From positions 248,001 through 312,000 of the forward strand of contig JARFNK010000004.1 in the NCBI GenBank assembly GCA_029167225.1: 64,000 nucleotides of DNA, in the 5' to 3' direction. Position numbers and translations under genes: made by a program. The notes beneath the pieces are model-generated. The model saw only the letters and a program-made list of their open reading frames with translations, was not told where the DNA came from and made no database searches. Numbering within the stretch: position 1 is the first letter of the stretch; each line of letters opens with the position of its first letter. This document shows positions 1 through 8,694 of the stretch, piece by piece. The DNA comes from Sphingobium arseniciresistens. GTDB lineage: Bacteria; Pseudomonadota; Alphaproteobacteria; Sphingomonadales; Sphingomonadaceae.

Positions 1-38
1 CAGCAGAGAGGCGCGCGCGCCTGCATGCCTGCACGCAA

Positions 39-338
39 TTATTCGACGGCCAGCAATGTCACGCCGGCATATTTGTCTTCAGCAGCGTTGAAGATGTCGG
101 ATCGATCAAAGGGGATCGGCGTCAGTTCACGCACGGCCAACCCGGCCAGCTTGAACGTACCCAGCTTCAATTCCCGCGGCGGCTCCCCCTCACGTTCGAC
201 AGTCACCGCATCGACGAACAGTTCGTCGTGCTTGGTGTAAAGGATATGCGGCGCGAGTTTCACCGTCATCTTGTTGTACGTCGCCTCAATGCAGCGTCGG
301 GTGACGATGGCTTCCATTATGGTCCGATGTTGGGTCAT
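39..338 (-). CDS. WYL-like hypothetical protein
   Basis: Encodes about 99 residues. The sequence resembles a short WYL-type module: a basic N-terminal helix (MTQHRTIMEAIVTRRCIEA), then a strand pattern with APHILY and an acidic C-terminal part. No helix-turn-helix is visible, so it is not a complete WYL transcription factor. The frame stays open upstream to 419. I chose the Met at 338 because the family-like part begins there and a weak GGAA lies just before it; Met codons at 374 and 317 are alternatives. It is divergent from hisI. The function is unknown and the WYL assignment is by pattern only. Confidence 0.6.
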   Translation of the reverse strand: MTQHRTIMEAIVTRRCIEATYNKMTVKLAPHILYTKHDELFVDAVTVEREGEPPRELKLGTFKLAGLAVRELTPIPFDRSDIFNAAEDKYAGVTLLAVE

Positions 339-477
339 GGCGTTCCACTGACGATGCTGCACCGCAATGTCCATTGCAATCGATGCAACCAGGGTTGCAC
401 TGCGGACAGAGACAGGCACGGTTTACACCGCCGTATTTCCTCTTCGCAATGGGCATCGCCCATCCTATAGCGCGCAC

Positions 478-849
478 ATGGCACAGGAACGTGACACCGG
501 GCTGACGCTCGACCCGAAATATGATCGTGATGGCCTGATTACGGCCGTCGTTACGGATGCATCCGACGGCACGGTGCTTATGCTGGCGCATATGAATGCA
601 CAGGCTCTGGCCCTGACGGTCGAGACCCGAATCGCGCATTTCTGGTCCCGCAGCCGCCAGTCGCTCTGGAAGAAGGGTGAAACGTCCGGGAACATGTTGC
701 ATGTCGAGGATGTCCGTATTGATTGCGATCAGGATGCGGTCTGGCTGATTGCACGGGCAGATGGGCCGGCCTGTCATACCGGCGAGCGCAGCTGTTTCTT
801 CCGGCGCGTTCTGACGAACGGGCTGGAAAGCGTTGACGGCGAAGGCTGA
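478..849 (+). CDS. hisI: phosphoribosyl-AMP cyclohydrolase HisI
   Basis: Third step of histidine biosynthesis: opens the adenine ring of phosphoribosyl-AMP to give the ProFAR precursor, in the cytoplasm. The 123-residue protein shows the family signatures: the [18 protein letters not shown] stretch (about residues 55-72), the metal-binding DCDQD (82-86) and the zinc-ligand region ACHTGERSC with C99 and C106. The frame is open upstream to 367, but Met478 gives the usual HisI length. There is no HisE domain, so this is the monofunctional form. It stands apart from any other his gene in this window. Confidence 0.95.
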   Translation: MAQERDTGLTLDPKYDRDGLITAVVTDASDGTVLMLAHMNAQALALTVETRIAHFWSRSRQSLWKKGETSGNMLHVEDVRIDCDQDAVWLIARADGPACHTGERSCFFRRVLTNGLESVDGEG

Positions 850-912
850 TCTCACTGCCGCGGCGCGCAATCTGAAGCGAAGCGCCGCCGTGATGTTACG
901 CGCCAAGCAAGG

Positions 913-941
913 TTGACGTGAACGTAAGCGTAAACTAAAAC
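913..941 (+). promoter_or_regulatory. promoter and MerR-type operator of the MerR gene
   Basis: TTGACG (913-918) and TAAAAC (936-941) are spaced by 17 bases and form a plausible sigma-70 promoter. The imperfect palindrome TTGACGTGAACGTAAG (913-928) overlaps the -35 box and enters the spacer. It differs at two positions from the TTTACGTnnACGTAAA type that I recall for LiuR-like MerR regulators. Transcription would start at about 948, next to the ATG at 949, which has no Shine-Dalgarno sequence. Autoregulation is inferred. Confidence 0.5.
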
Positions 942-948
942 GTCCGTC

Positions 949-1362
949 ATGAGCCGTGCTGTCCAGATTGCGGGCGTCGAAATGCCCGACCTTTCCGAGC
1001 GGGAACGTTATACGATTTCCGACCTGTCCGAGGAATTCGGGATTACAGCCCGTGCCTTGCGCTTCTACGAGGATGAAGGGTTGATCTCGCCCGAGCGCCA
1101 AGGCTTGGCGCGGATCTATTCCCGGCGGGACCGCGCGCGACTTGCCTGGATATTGCGCGGCAAGCGCGTCGGCTTCAGCCTCTCGGAAATCCGCGAGATG
1201 ATCGATCTTTATGATCTGAACGACGGCCGAGAAGCGCAGCGGCGCGTTACGGTGGCGAAATGCCGGGAACGCATCGACCTGCTCAGCCGTCAGAAGGCCG
1301 ACATCGAGGCCGCGATCACAGAACTCTCGTCCTTCGTCGCGATGGTCGAGCGCGGAGACTGA
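949..1362 (+). CDS. MerR-family transcriptional regulator (LiuR-like)
   Basis: A 137-residue DNA-binding regulator. The winged helix-turn-helix is at about residues 20-90 ([20 protein letters not shown], then LISPERQG). It is followed by a dimerisation helix ([18 protein letters not shown]). There is no metal-binding Cys pattern of the MerR or CueR type at the C-terminus. The gene sits 62 bases upstream of an acyl-CoA dehydrogenase on the same strand, the usual arrangement for LiuR-like MerR proteins controlling fatty-acid or branched-chain amino-acid breakdown. No ribosome binding site precedes the ATG, so translation may be leaderless. The effector is unknown. Confidence 0.85.
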   Translation: MSRAVQIAGVEMPDLSERERYTISDLSEEFGITARALRFYEDEGLISPERQGLARIYSRRDRARLAWILRGKRVGFSLSEIREMIDLYDLNDGREAQRRVTVAKCRERIDLLSRQKADIEAAITELSSFVAMVERGD

Positions 1363-1424
1363 CATATTGCGCCCTCGGCACGGCCGGAAGGCGTTAGCGA
1401 ACATCATAAGAAACGGAGAGACCC

Positions 1425-3230
1425 ATGCCCCGCTACACCGCCCCCGTTCGTGACACCATGTTCGTGATCGAGCATGTCGTCGGTCTGGACCGCTACGCGA
1501 ACATACCCGGTTTTGAAGGCGTTACCTCCGATCTGGTCGGCGCGGTACTGGAAGAAGGCGGCAAATTTGCTGCAGAGGTGCTGTTCCCGCTCAATCAGGT
1601 TGGCGATCAGGTCGGCTGCGTGCGCAATGCCGATGGCTCCGTCACCACGCCTCCGGGCTTCAAGGAAGCGTTCGACAAATATGTCGATGGCGGATGGACG
1701 ACCCTGCATGCACCCGTCGAATTTGGCGGGCAGGGTATGCCGGCAATCCTGTCTACCGCCTTTGCCGAATATGTTTTGTCCGCCAATCAGGCCTTCGAGC
1801 TCTATCACGGCCTTACGACCGGCGCGATCTCCGCTCTGATCGCCAAGGGAAGCCCGGAACAGCAGCGAAAATATATTCCCAACATGGTGTCGGGCAAATG
1901 GACCGGCACGATGAACCTGACCGAGCCGCATTGCGGCACCGACCTGGGCCTTATCAAGACCCGCGCCGTACCCAATGCCGATGGCAGCTATGCGATCACC
2001 GGGACGAAGATCTTCATCTCCTCGGGCGAGCAGGACCTGACCGAAAACATCATCCACCTCGTCCTGGCGAAGACGCCGGGCGCTCCGGAGAGCAGTAAGG
2101 GTATCTCCCTGTTCGTGGTACCCAAGGTGCTGGTCGATGATGCCGGCGCGCTGGGAGAGGGCAATGCCGTCTCCTGCGGCTCGATCGAGCACAAGATGGG
2201 CCTGCATGGCAATTCGACCTGCGTCATGAACTATGATGGCGCAACCGGATGGATGGTGGGCGAGGAGAACAAGGGCCTCGCGGCGATGTTCATCATGATG
2301 AACACGGCGCGCCTGGGCGTGGGCCTGCAGGGTCTCGGGCAGGCAGAAGTCGCCTACCAGAACGCCGTTCAATATGCGCATGATCGTCGCCAGGGCCGCG
2401 CGCTGACGGGGCCTGCCGAGCCGAACGAAAAGGCCGATACGCTCTTCGTCCACCCCGACGTCCGCCGCATGCTGATGGAAGGCAAGGCGCTTACGGAGGG
2501 CCTCCGGGCACTGTGCCTCTGGACCGCGATGCAGGTCGATCTGTCAGAACAGGCGCCCACGGAAGAGGAGCGGCAGGCGGCCGAGGATATGGTGTCGCTG
2601 CTCACCCCGGTCGTAAAGGGCTACACTACCGACAAGGGCTTCGACGTCACCGTCACAGCGCAGCAGGTCTATGGCGGCCATGGCTATATCCAGGAATGGG
2701 GCATGGAGCAGTATGTGCGCGATGCGCGCATCGCCCAGATCTATGAAGGGACCAATGGCATCCAGGCCATGGACCTTGTCGGCCGGAAGCTGGCGATGAA
2801 CGGCGGCCGGGCCATTCGCGCATTCTTTGCAGTGGTGGCGGATGAGGTCGCTGCGGCAAAGGCGAAACCGAAGCTTGCCGCCTTTGCAGAGGCGCTCGAG
2901 AGAGCCAACGGCCAGTTGCAGGCGGCCACCATGTGGCTGATGCAAAATGCAATGCAGAACCCCAACCACGCCGGCGCGGGTGCCCATTCCTATATGCACA
3001 TCATGGGGATCGTATCTGTCGGCCTCATGTGGCTCCGCATGGCCGACGCGGCTGAGCGGCTGCTGGAAGCCGGTGAAGGCGACGCGAAATATCTGGAAGC
3101 CAAGCTGGTGACTGCGCGTTTCTTTGCCGAGCGGATCATGCCGGATGCCGGCGCGCTTCGGCGCAAGATCGAGGGGGGCGCGGACGCGCTGATGGCGCTC
3201 GACCCGGAGATGTTCGCGACCGCAGCCTGA
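1425..3230 (+). CDS. acyl-CoA dehydrogenase, DmdC-like long form
   Basis: FAD-dependent alpha,beta-dehydrogenation of an acyl-CoA thioester. At 601 residues it is the long type with an extra C-terminal domain, the family that includes 3-methylmercaptopropionyl-CoA dehydrogenase DmdC and several FadE proteins. The substrate and flavin-binding stretch TEPHCGTDLG lies near residue 166, and YEGTNGIQAMDL carries the likely catalytic base Glu441. ATG1425 is preceded by GGAGAG. It is probably co-transcribed with the MerR regulator just upstream, which suggests induction by an acyl-CoA. Sequence alone does not separate medium-chain, long-chain and methylthio substrates. Confidence 0.9.
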   Translation: MPRYTAPVRDTMFVIEHVVGLDRYANIPGFEGVTSDLVGAVLEEGGKFAAEVLFPLNQVGDQVGCVRNADGSVTTPPGFKEAFDKYVDGGWTTLHAPVEFGGQGMPAILSTAFAEYVLSANQAFELYHGLTTGAISALIAKGSPEQQRKYIPNMVSGKWTGTMNLTEPHCGTDLGLIKTRAVPNADGSYAITGTKIFISSGEQDLTENIIHLVLAKTPGAPESSKGISLFVVPKVLVDDAGALGEGNAVSCGSIEHKMGLHGNSTCVMNYDGATGWMVGEENKGLAAMFIMMNTARLGVGLQGLGQAEVAYQNAVQYAHDRRQGRALTGPAEPNEKADTLFVHPDVRRMLMEGKALTEGLRALCLWTAMQVDLSEQAPTEEERQAAEDMVSLLTPVVKGYTTDKGFDVTVTAQQVYGGHGYIQEWGMEQYVRDARIAQIYEGTNGIQAMDLVGRKLAMNGGRAIRAFFAVVADEVAAAKAKPKLAAFAEALERANGQLQAATMWLMQNAMQNPNHAGAGAHSYMHIMGIVSVGLMWLRMADAAERLLEAGEGDAKYLEAKLVTARFFAERIMPDAGALRRKIEGGADALMALDPEMFATAA

Positions 3231-3282
3231 CGGATGGCGCCCCGCCCAGTCGCGAGATCCCGTCTGGTCGCAGCCAGTGCCC

Positions 3283-4686
3283 TCAGGGTGCTGGCTGCTC
3301 TGTTCGCGAAGGAGCTTGAGCGGGGGCAGGCGAAATCGTGACCTGTTCAAATCGTCCGCGTCGCACGCCCGTCAGCACCGGTGGCAAAGTGCGTTCGATC
3401 GGCGCACCTTCGGGCAGCGATGGGGCGGGGGTGATGGCGCGCGCCATGGGCGCTGGAATCCGCATTCGCATACATTCGGCGGGATTGGCGCGCGGAAATT
3501 GCGCGCAGTTCCAGAGTGAGCGGGCGAAACCGCGTTCGGCAAGCTGGATGTAGCTGAAGCTCATATCCGCAAGCAGGGTCCAGTCGACAGGGAAGGTCTT
3601 GGCGACGCGATTCGGATCGCGCCAAGCCAAGATGCGACATTTCGACCGGCCGGCGCAGAAAATACGGGCAAGCGATGGCATCGCGTCGGACTGCGCGTTG
3701 CGCGGCAGCGTGACGGCAAAGCTGGTGCCATCAGCATCGATGGCGGCAAGCCGGGACTCGCCGAAACGCTTGCCCACTTCGGCGGCACCTATGGCTTGTT
3801 GGGGCGCCGCGGCCAGCGCTGCGGCTGCGCTCATTGTCGGGTCGACCAAGCCGGAAGGGAGCGTTTCGACCGGGGAGGCATGGGCGCTCGAGAGGCGTGC
3901 GATCTGCGGAATGATCGGCTCGCTGCTGTCCACGGCGCGACGAAAAGCGGGCGGCGTGCCCCACCAGCCCGCCCAGCGAAAGAACAAGTGGCTGCCCACC
4001 GCCGAGATCTTTTCCAGGCTGGCGCTCCAATAGGGCACTACCCAGTCGGTATGATAATGGGTGGCGTAGCCGACGGGCCGATAGACCGCGCCGCTGAGCG
4101 CCGCACGGGCGATCTGTCGGGCGCGCTCCCATGCCGCGGCCGGCGGTGTTCGGGCCAAAGCCCCGTCGCAGGTAAAGGTGAACTGGCAACCCGTGCTTCG
4201 CTCCGCGCCCTGGAACACCACATCGCACACGGTTTTCGGGAAGGCGGGATGGCGCAGGCGGTTGAGCACCACCTGGGCAACGGCCCGTTCGCCGGTCGCG
4301 TCGTCGCCGGCCTCATACCATTGCGCTGCGGCGAGGCAGTCTATCGCCCTTTCGCGGGCAAATTCGCCGCCGGCAAAGTTGAATGGCCGGGCGGATGGAT
4401 TGGGCGCTGAGGAAAAGGGCGTGGCTGCGTTGATCCGCCGCGCGCTGTCGCGATCAAGCGCGAGCAGTTCCACAGGCTCGACCGGCGGAGGCTGAACCTT
4501 TGACAGGCCTTTGGGGATTTCCAGCCGGTTGGCCGGATATCCATCATGCACGGATATCACTGGCGAGACACCTTCATATCCCGCGACCGCCATTGGCAGC
4601 CCGATAACGGCGAGCGCCCAGCCTATATGGGCCGGGATGCCGGCCGGCCTGTCGCGCGCAAGGATGTCGATGCTTTTGCCTGTCAT
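3283..4686 (-). CDS. SleB-type cell wall hydrolase
   Basis: A 467-residue envelope protein. A hydrophobic segment at about 21-38 should anchor it in the inner membrane or act as an uncleaved signal. The Hydrolase_2 (SleB/CwlJ) domain spans about 115-240: CLAAAQWYEAGDD contains the expected catalytic Glu125, followed by AVAQVVLNRLRHPAFP and CQFTFTCDG. The C-terminal 200 residues are low-complexity, rich in Ala and Pro, and match nothing I recognise. In non-spore-formers this family is taken to cleave peptidoglycan, probably as a lytic transglycosylase, during growth or division. It is convergent with the acyl-CoA dehydrogenase gene. Confidence 0.85.
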   Translation of the reverse strand: MTGKSIDILARDRPAGIPAHIGWALAVIGLPMAVAGYEGVSPVISVHDGYPANRLEIPKGLSKVQPPPVEPVELLALDRDSARRINAATPFSSAPNPSARPFNFAGGEFARERAIDCLAAAQWYEAGDDATGERAVAQVVLNRLRHPAFPKTVCDVVFQGAERSTGCQFTFTCDGALARTPPAAAWERARQIARAALSGAVYRPVGYATHYHTDWVVPYWSASLEKISAVGSHLFFRWAGWWGTPPAFRRAVDSSEPIIPQIARLSSAHASPVETLPSGLVDPTMSAAAALAAAPQQAIGAAEVGKRFGESRLAAIDADGTSFAVTLPRNAQSDAMPSLARIFCAGRSKCRILAWRDPNRVAKTFPVDWTLLADMSFSYIQLAERGFARSLWNCAQFPRANPAECMRMRIPAPMARAITPAPSLPEGAPIERTLPPVLTGVRRGRFEQVTISPAPAQAPSRTEQPAP

Positions 4687-4775
4687 GTTCAGTCCGTCGC
4701 CCGCAGCAGGAGCGGGCGACGGCTTAGCGGTGAACGTGCCGGGAACGCAAGGCGCTGCTGCGCCAGTCCGCGCGG

Positions 4776-5693
4776 TTATTCGGGCAGGAAATCAGGCACC
4801 GAGAGATACCGCTCGCCGGTGTCGTAGTTGAAGCCGAGTACCTTGGCGCCAGCGGGCAAGTCGGCGAGCTTCTGCCCAATCGCGGCAAGGGTCGCGCCCG
4901 AGGAGATGCCCACGAGCATGCCTTCCTCGCGTGCGGCGCGGCGGGCATATTCCTTCGCGTCGGCCGGATCGACCTGGATCACGCCATCGAGCAGCTGGGT
5001 GTGCAGGTTTGCGGGAATGAAGCCTGCGCCGATGCCCTGGATCGGGTGCGGCCCCGGCTGGCCGCCGCTGATGACGGGTGACAGCGTGGGCTCCACGGCA
5101 TAGACCTTCATGTTCGGCCAGGCCTTTTTCAGTACCTGCGCCGTGCCGGTGATGTGCCCGCCGGTCCCTACGCCTGTAATCAGGGCGTCCAGCGGCGTGT
5201 CGGCGAAATCGGCTAGGATTTCCTGCGCGGTCGTCTTCACATGCACGTCGATATTGGCGCTGTTCTCGAACTGCTGGGGCATCCAGCTGTCGGGCGTCTG
5301 CGAAATCAGTTCGAGCGCGCGTTCGATGGCGCCCTTCATGCCCTTTTCACGGGGCGTCAGGTCAAAGCTCGCACCATAGGCAAGCATCAGCCGCCGGCGC
5401 TCGATGGACATGCTCTCGGGCATGACGAGCACCAGCTTGTAGCCCTTGACCGCTGCCACCATGGCCAGGCCCACGCCGGTATTGCCCGATGTCGGCTCGA
5501 TGATGGTGCCGCCGGGCTTGAGCTGGCCGGATGCCTCGGCCGCCTCGATCATGGCGAGTGCGATGCGGTCCTTGATCGACCCGCCCGGATTGGTGCGTTC
5601 CGACTTGATCCAGACCTCTGCGTCCGGGAACATTCGGCTGACCCGGATGTGCGGCGTGTTGCCAATCGTTTCGAGAATGCTGGACGCTTTCAT
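4776..5693 (-). CDS. cysK: cysteine synthase A
   Basis: PLP-dependent O-acetylserine sulfhydrylase: makes L-cysteine from O-acetyl-L-serine and sulfide. The 305-residue protein has the PLP lysine in [13 protein letters not shown] (Lys41), the substrate loop TSGNTG (68-73) and the glycine-rich phosphate cup [10 protein letters not shown]. The length is normal for CysK. The start codon overlaps the stop of the upstream MFS gene by four bases (ATGA), so the two are translationally coupled. That raises the possibility that the transporter exports cysteine or a related thiol, but this is inference only. Confidence 0.95.
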   Translation of the reverse strand: MKASSILETIGNTPHIRVSRMFPDAEVWIKSERTNPGGSIKDRIALAMIEAAEASGQLKPGGTIIEPTSGNTGVGLAMVAAVKGYKLVLVMPESMSIERRRLMLAYGASFDLTPREKGMKGAIERALELISQTPDSWMPQQFENSANIDVHVKTTAQEILADFADTPLDALITGVGTGGHITGTAQVLKKAWPNMKVYAVEPTLSPVISGGQPGPHPIQGIGAGFIPANLHTQLLDGVIQVDPADAKEYARRAAREEGMLVGISSGATLAAIGQKLADLPAGAKVLGFNYDTGERYLSVPDFLPE

Positions 5694-6991
5694 GTCTTCT
5701 TCTCCTCAAGTGAGTCGTCCGTCCGCGGGTCGGGTAGGGCGAAAGTCCGTGCGAGCCTGAGTTCGGGAAAAATCCGTGCCCAGGCAAGCGTAATGATGAT
5801 GGCGCCGACCCCGCCAGCAATAACGGCTGCGACGGGGCCGATCAACGCTGCGAGAAAACCCGACTCCGCCTCGCCCAGCTCGTTCGACGCGGAAATGGTG
5901 AGCTGCGATACGCTTGAGACGCGGCCGCGCATCTCGTCGGGCGTATGGAGCTGGATCAGCGACTGCCGCACATAGACGGAAATCATGTCCGCGCTGCCCC
6001 AGACGACCATCGCGCCGAGGGCGACCGGCATGGCGATGCCATGCGGCAGGAAGGCGGTGATACCGAAGGTCGTCGTGGCCAAGCCGAACACGATCACGGC
6101 AATGAGCATCTTCAACCCGACTTCGTTCTGCATCGGACGGAAAGACAGGTACAGCGCGGTCAGCCCCGCGCCGATCGCCGGGGATGCCGCGAGATGGCCA
6201 AGCCCCGCCGATCCCACATGCAGGATGTCGCGGGCATAGACCGGCAGCAAGGCCGTCGTCCCGGCGAGCAGAACGGCGAACAGATCCAGCGTGATCGCTG
6301 CCAGGACGAGTCGATTGCGCCGGACATAGGACAGTCCGTCGATCATCTGGGCGATCGGCGCGCGGCTGGTGTCTCGCGGTGGCTGGGTGACCTTGCCGAT
6401 GAACAGCATGAAGACGAAGGATAGGGCGAAAAGGCTCGTCGACAGCGCATAGGCGCCCCATGGCACGATAGCATAGGCATAGCCGCCCACTGCCGGGCCG
6501 ATGATCATGCCGGCTTGCCACGCGACGCCCGAGATCGCGATGGCGTTGGGCAATGCGTCCTTCGGCACGAGATTGGGCGCTAGGGCGCTCAACGCCGGTC
6601 CATTGAATGCGCGCGCAACGCCCAGGAACATGGCGACGCCAAAGATCATCGGCAGGCCGACCCAGCCTTCATAGGTCGCGAAGCATAGCGCTGCGGCGCA
6701 GGCCATCTGCAGCAGCAGCGTGGAGCAGGCGATGAAACGGCGATCGAAATGATCCGCGACCCAGCCCGTCACCGGCGTCAGCAGGAACAGAGGTACAAAC
6801 TGGGAGAGGCCGATCAGCCCGAGCTGTGCAGCGGCGCCCTGTGGCCCCATGGTCTGGCGGGCGATATTATAGGCCTGCCACCCGATCACGATCATCATCG
6901 CGAACTGGGCCAGAACGGCAGAGAGGCGCCCGACCAGATAGGAGCGGAAATTGGCGAAGCGCAGCGGATGGCGGGGTGCAGGCGATGACAT
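5690..6991 (-). CDS. MFS exporter, EntS-like (MFS_3)
   Basis: An integral membrane transporter of about 433 residues with 12 predicted transmembrane helices. The N-terminus [18 protein letters not shown] and the loop DHFDRR are typical of the EntS-like MFS_3 subfamily of drug or siderophore exporters. The frame is open to 7045 through a TTG, but the family normally begins shortly before HPLRF, so I prefer Met6991. It overlaps cysK by four bases and should be in one transcript with it. The substrate cannot be told from the sequence. Confidence 0.85.
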   Translation of the reverse strand: MSSPAPRHPLRFANFRSYLVGRLSAVLAQFAMMIVIGWQAYNIARQTMGPQGAAAQLGLIGLSQFVPLFLLTPVTGWVADHFDRRFIACSTLLLQMACAAALCFATYEGWVGLPMIFGVAMFLGVARAFNGPALSALAPNLVPKDALPNAIAISGVAWQAGMIIGPAVGGYAYAIVPWGAYALSTSLFALSFVFMLFIGKVTQPPRDTSRAPIAQMIDGLSYVRRNRLVLAAITLDLFAVLLAGTTALLPVYARDILHVGSAGLGHLAASPAIGAGLTALYLSFRPMQNEVGLKMLIAVIVFGLATTTFGITAFLPHGIAMPVALGAMVVWGSADMISVYVRQSLIQLHTPDEMRGRVSSVSQLTISASNELGEAESGFLAALIGPVAAVIAGGVGAIIITLAWARIFPELRLARTFALPDPRTDDSLEEKKT

Positions 6992-7060
6992 GTGCGCCGG
7001 TCTTAGTCCTGTTTTCAAGACTTTCGCAACCATCGGGCCGGGCAATATTCGCTAGGGGGA

Positions 7061-7696
7061 TCAATAGCCCACATAGCGTCCAGGGCGATGGTTGACGATG
7101 AGGACGAGGCTGATCGCCAGCGCGGACAATGCCGACAGCAGGAAGCGGTTGGGCTCCAACACCGGGATGGATGCTGCCAGAATGAAGGCATCGGCGATCA
7201 GCTGCGTGCGGCCCGCATTCCAGTTGCGCGTCCGGTGCAGGCCGAGCGCGACAACGCCGATGCCGCCCACGCCGGCGCCATGTCGGGCCAGCGCCAATAT
7301 GCCGAAGCCGATGATCGTGCCGCCGAAGATCGCGGCGTAGAGCGGGCTGAGCCATCCGATCGCAAGCACATGCGGCATGCCCGCCGACATGAGCGTTATG
7401 GCGATATTGGCGATGATCGTCTTGATCGCGAAGCTGCTGCCCATCCATCGCCAGGCCAGCAGGAAGAATGGCAGGTTGACGAGCGTGAACAGCGTGCCCG
7501 GCGCGATCGGCACGAAATAGGAAAGCAGCAGCGCAACGCCCGCCATGCCGCCGGTGACGAGGTTGGCATGATGCAGCAGCGCAAGGCCAAGGGCGATGAA
7601 CGATGCGCCCAGCACGATGGCGTAGAGATCTTCCGGCCAGCTGTGCGGCCGGGGATTGGGTACGATGTGGGAAAGGGGAGAGGATGTTTCCGACAT
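7061..7696 (-). CDS. YitT-family membrane protein
   Basis: A 211-residue protein with about five hydrophobic helices, matching the YitT_membrane (DUF161) family: IVLGASFIALGLALL, the glycine-rich TGGMAGVALLLSY, and a final helix FLLSALSALAISLVLIV. The frame is open to 7726, but Met7696 follows CAGGACGGCC, a usable ribosome binding site, and the upstream extension has no family character. The biochemical role of YitT proteins is not settled; transport is assumed. It lies on the same strand upstream of the MFS-cysK pair, 69 bases away. Confidence 0.85.
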   Translation of the reverse strand: MSETSSPLSHIVPNPRPHSWPEDLYAIVLGASFIALGLALLHHANLVTGGMAGVALLLSYFVPIAPGTLFTLVNLPFFLLAWRWMGSSFAIKTIIANIAITLMSAGMPHVLAIGWLSPLYAAIFGGTIIGFGILALARHGAGVGGIGVVALGLHRTRNWNAGRTQLIADAFILAASIPVLEPNRFLLSALSALAISLVLIVNHRPGRYVGY

Positions 7697-7828
7697 GGCC
7701 GTCCTGTTGGTGACGCCTTGACCCATCCCCTCTGCCGGACCTGTCGGCCCTGACGCGAACGCTCTAGCGTCGCCCTGCGATGAACGCCAGCCATCTTGTG
7801 GGGCAACCGGCGCTCACGGGTAGCTTGG

Positions 7829-8482
7829 CTATACTCCGCTGCTGGGGGCGCCGGAAACATCCATCATCCGGCCATTGGTCACGATGACGCGATCGCCAAG
7901 TTTTGCCTGCTGGAACAGGAGTTTGGCGAATGCCGTGGGCACGCCGATGCAACCATGAGTCGCCTTGTCGCGCGCCACCTGGCTACCGTGGATGGCGACC
8001 CCGTCGTTGGTGAGGCGCAGCGTATAGGGCATGGGCGCGTCATACAGGTTGGACCAGTGATCGGCGTCCTTCTGCAGGATCGGAAACACGCCGAGCGGCG
8101 TCGGCATGCCATCTGTGCCATAGGCGATCACTGCCGCACCGATCTCATAGCCATCGCGGAAGACGGAAAGCGTCTGCGCCTTCAGATCTACCGTGATGAC
8201 CAGCGGCCCGGCCGGCACGCCCTTGTCGTCCCAAACCCAGTCGCCATGGCGAAACGGTCCGGTGATGGTGAGCACGCGCTTGACCGAAAAGCCGTTGTCC
8301 TGGTTGACGGACGGGGCTTTGAGGGCAGGAGAGGGGAGATTTGCGAGCGTTGCCTTGTGGTGTCGCGTGGACGGTGCAGCCGGCCGACTTGCTTCCGGTG
8401 TATCCGCCGGCGCTCGCGCTGCAAGCCCAGTTACCACGCCGGCCGTCATAACCAGTATCAATCCGCCGATCAGCTTCTTCAT
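7829..8482 (-). CDS. exported L,D-transpeptidase (YkuD domain)
   Basis: A 217-residue periplasmic enzyme. A signal peptide occupies residues 1-22 (MKKLIGGLILVMTAGVVTGL), followed by a Pro/Ala-rich linker. The YkuD domain at about 93-200 has the catalytic HGS (165-167) and THGCIG (175-180), with nucleophile Cys178. Such enzymes form 3-3 peptide cross-links or attach proteins to peptidoglycan. All catalytic residues are present, so it should be active. It is monocistronic, with no LysM or other wall-binding domain. Confidence 0.9.
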   Translation of the reverse strand: MKKLIGGLILVMTAGVVTGLAARAPADTPEASRPAAPSTRHHKATLANLPSPALKAPSVNQDNGFSVKRVLTITGPFRHGDWVWDDKGVPAGPLVITVDLKAQTLSVFRDGYEIGAAVIAYGTDGMPTPLGVFPILQKDADHWSNLYDAPMPYTLRLTNDGVAIHGSQVARDKATHGCIGVPTAFAKLLFQQAKLGDRVIVTNGRMMDVSGAPSSGV

Positions 8483-8694
8483 GCCGTCCTGATTCCGATA
8501 TCCCGAGCCTGCCCCATCTTCCCTGCCGAAAGGGAAGAGAAACAGCCAGATGGCGATTTCGGCTGTGCCGCGGCGGGACGGCGGGGAAGCAAAGGGTTAA
8601 CGCCACAGTTTGAGGTTTCTGGAGGGCGTATGTCGGAAAACCGGCGTTTATTGCTTGGGATGGTGTCAGGCGGCGGCTTCCACTCCTGCGCGTA

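Noticed and set aside
286-1407. Long open frame on the minus strand opposite hisI and the MerR gene
   Set aside because: It is antisense to two well-supported genes, shows no family motif and reflects the high GC content.
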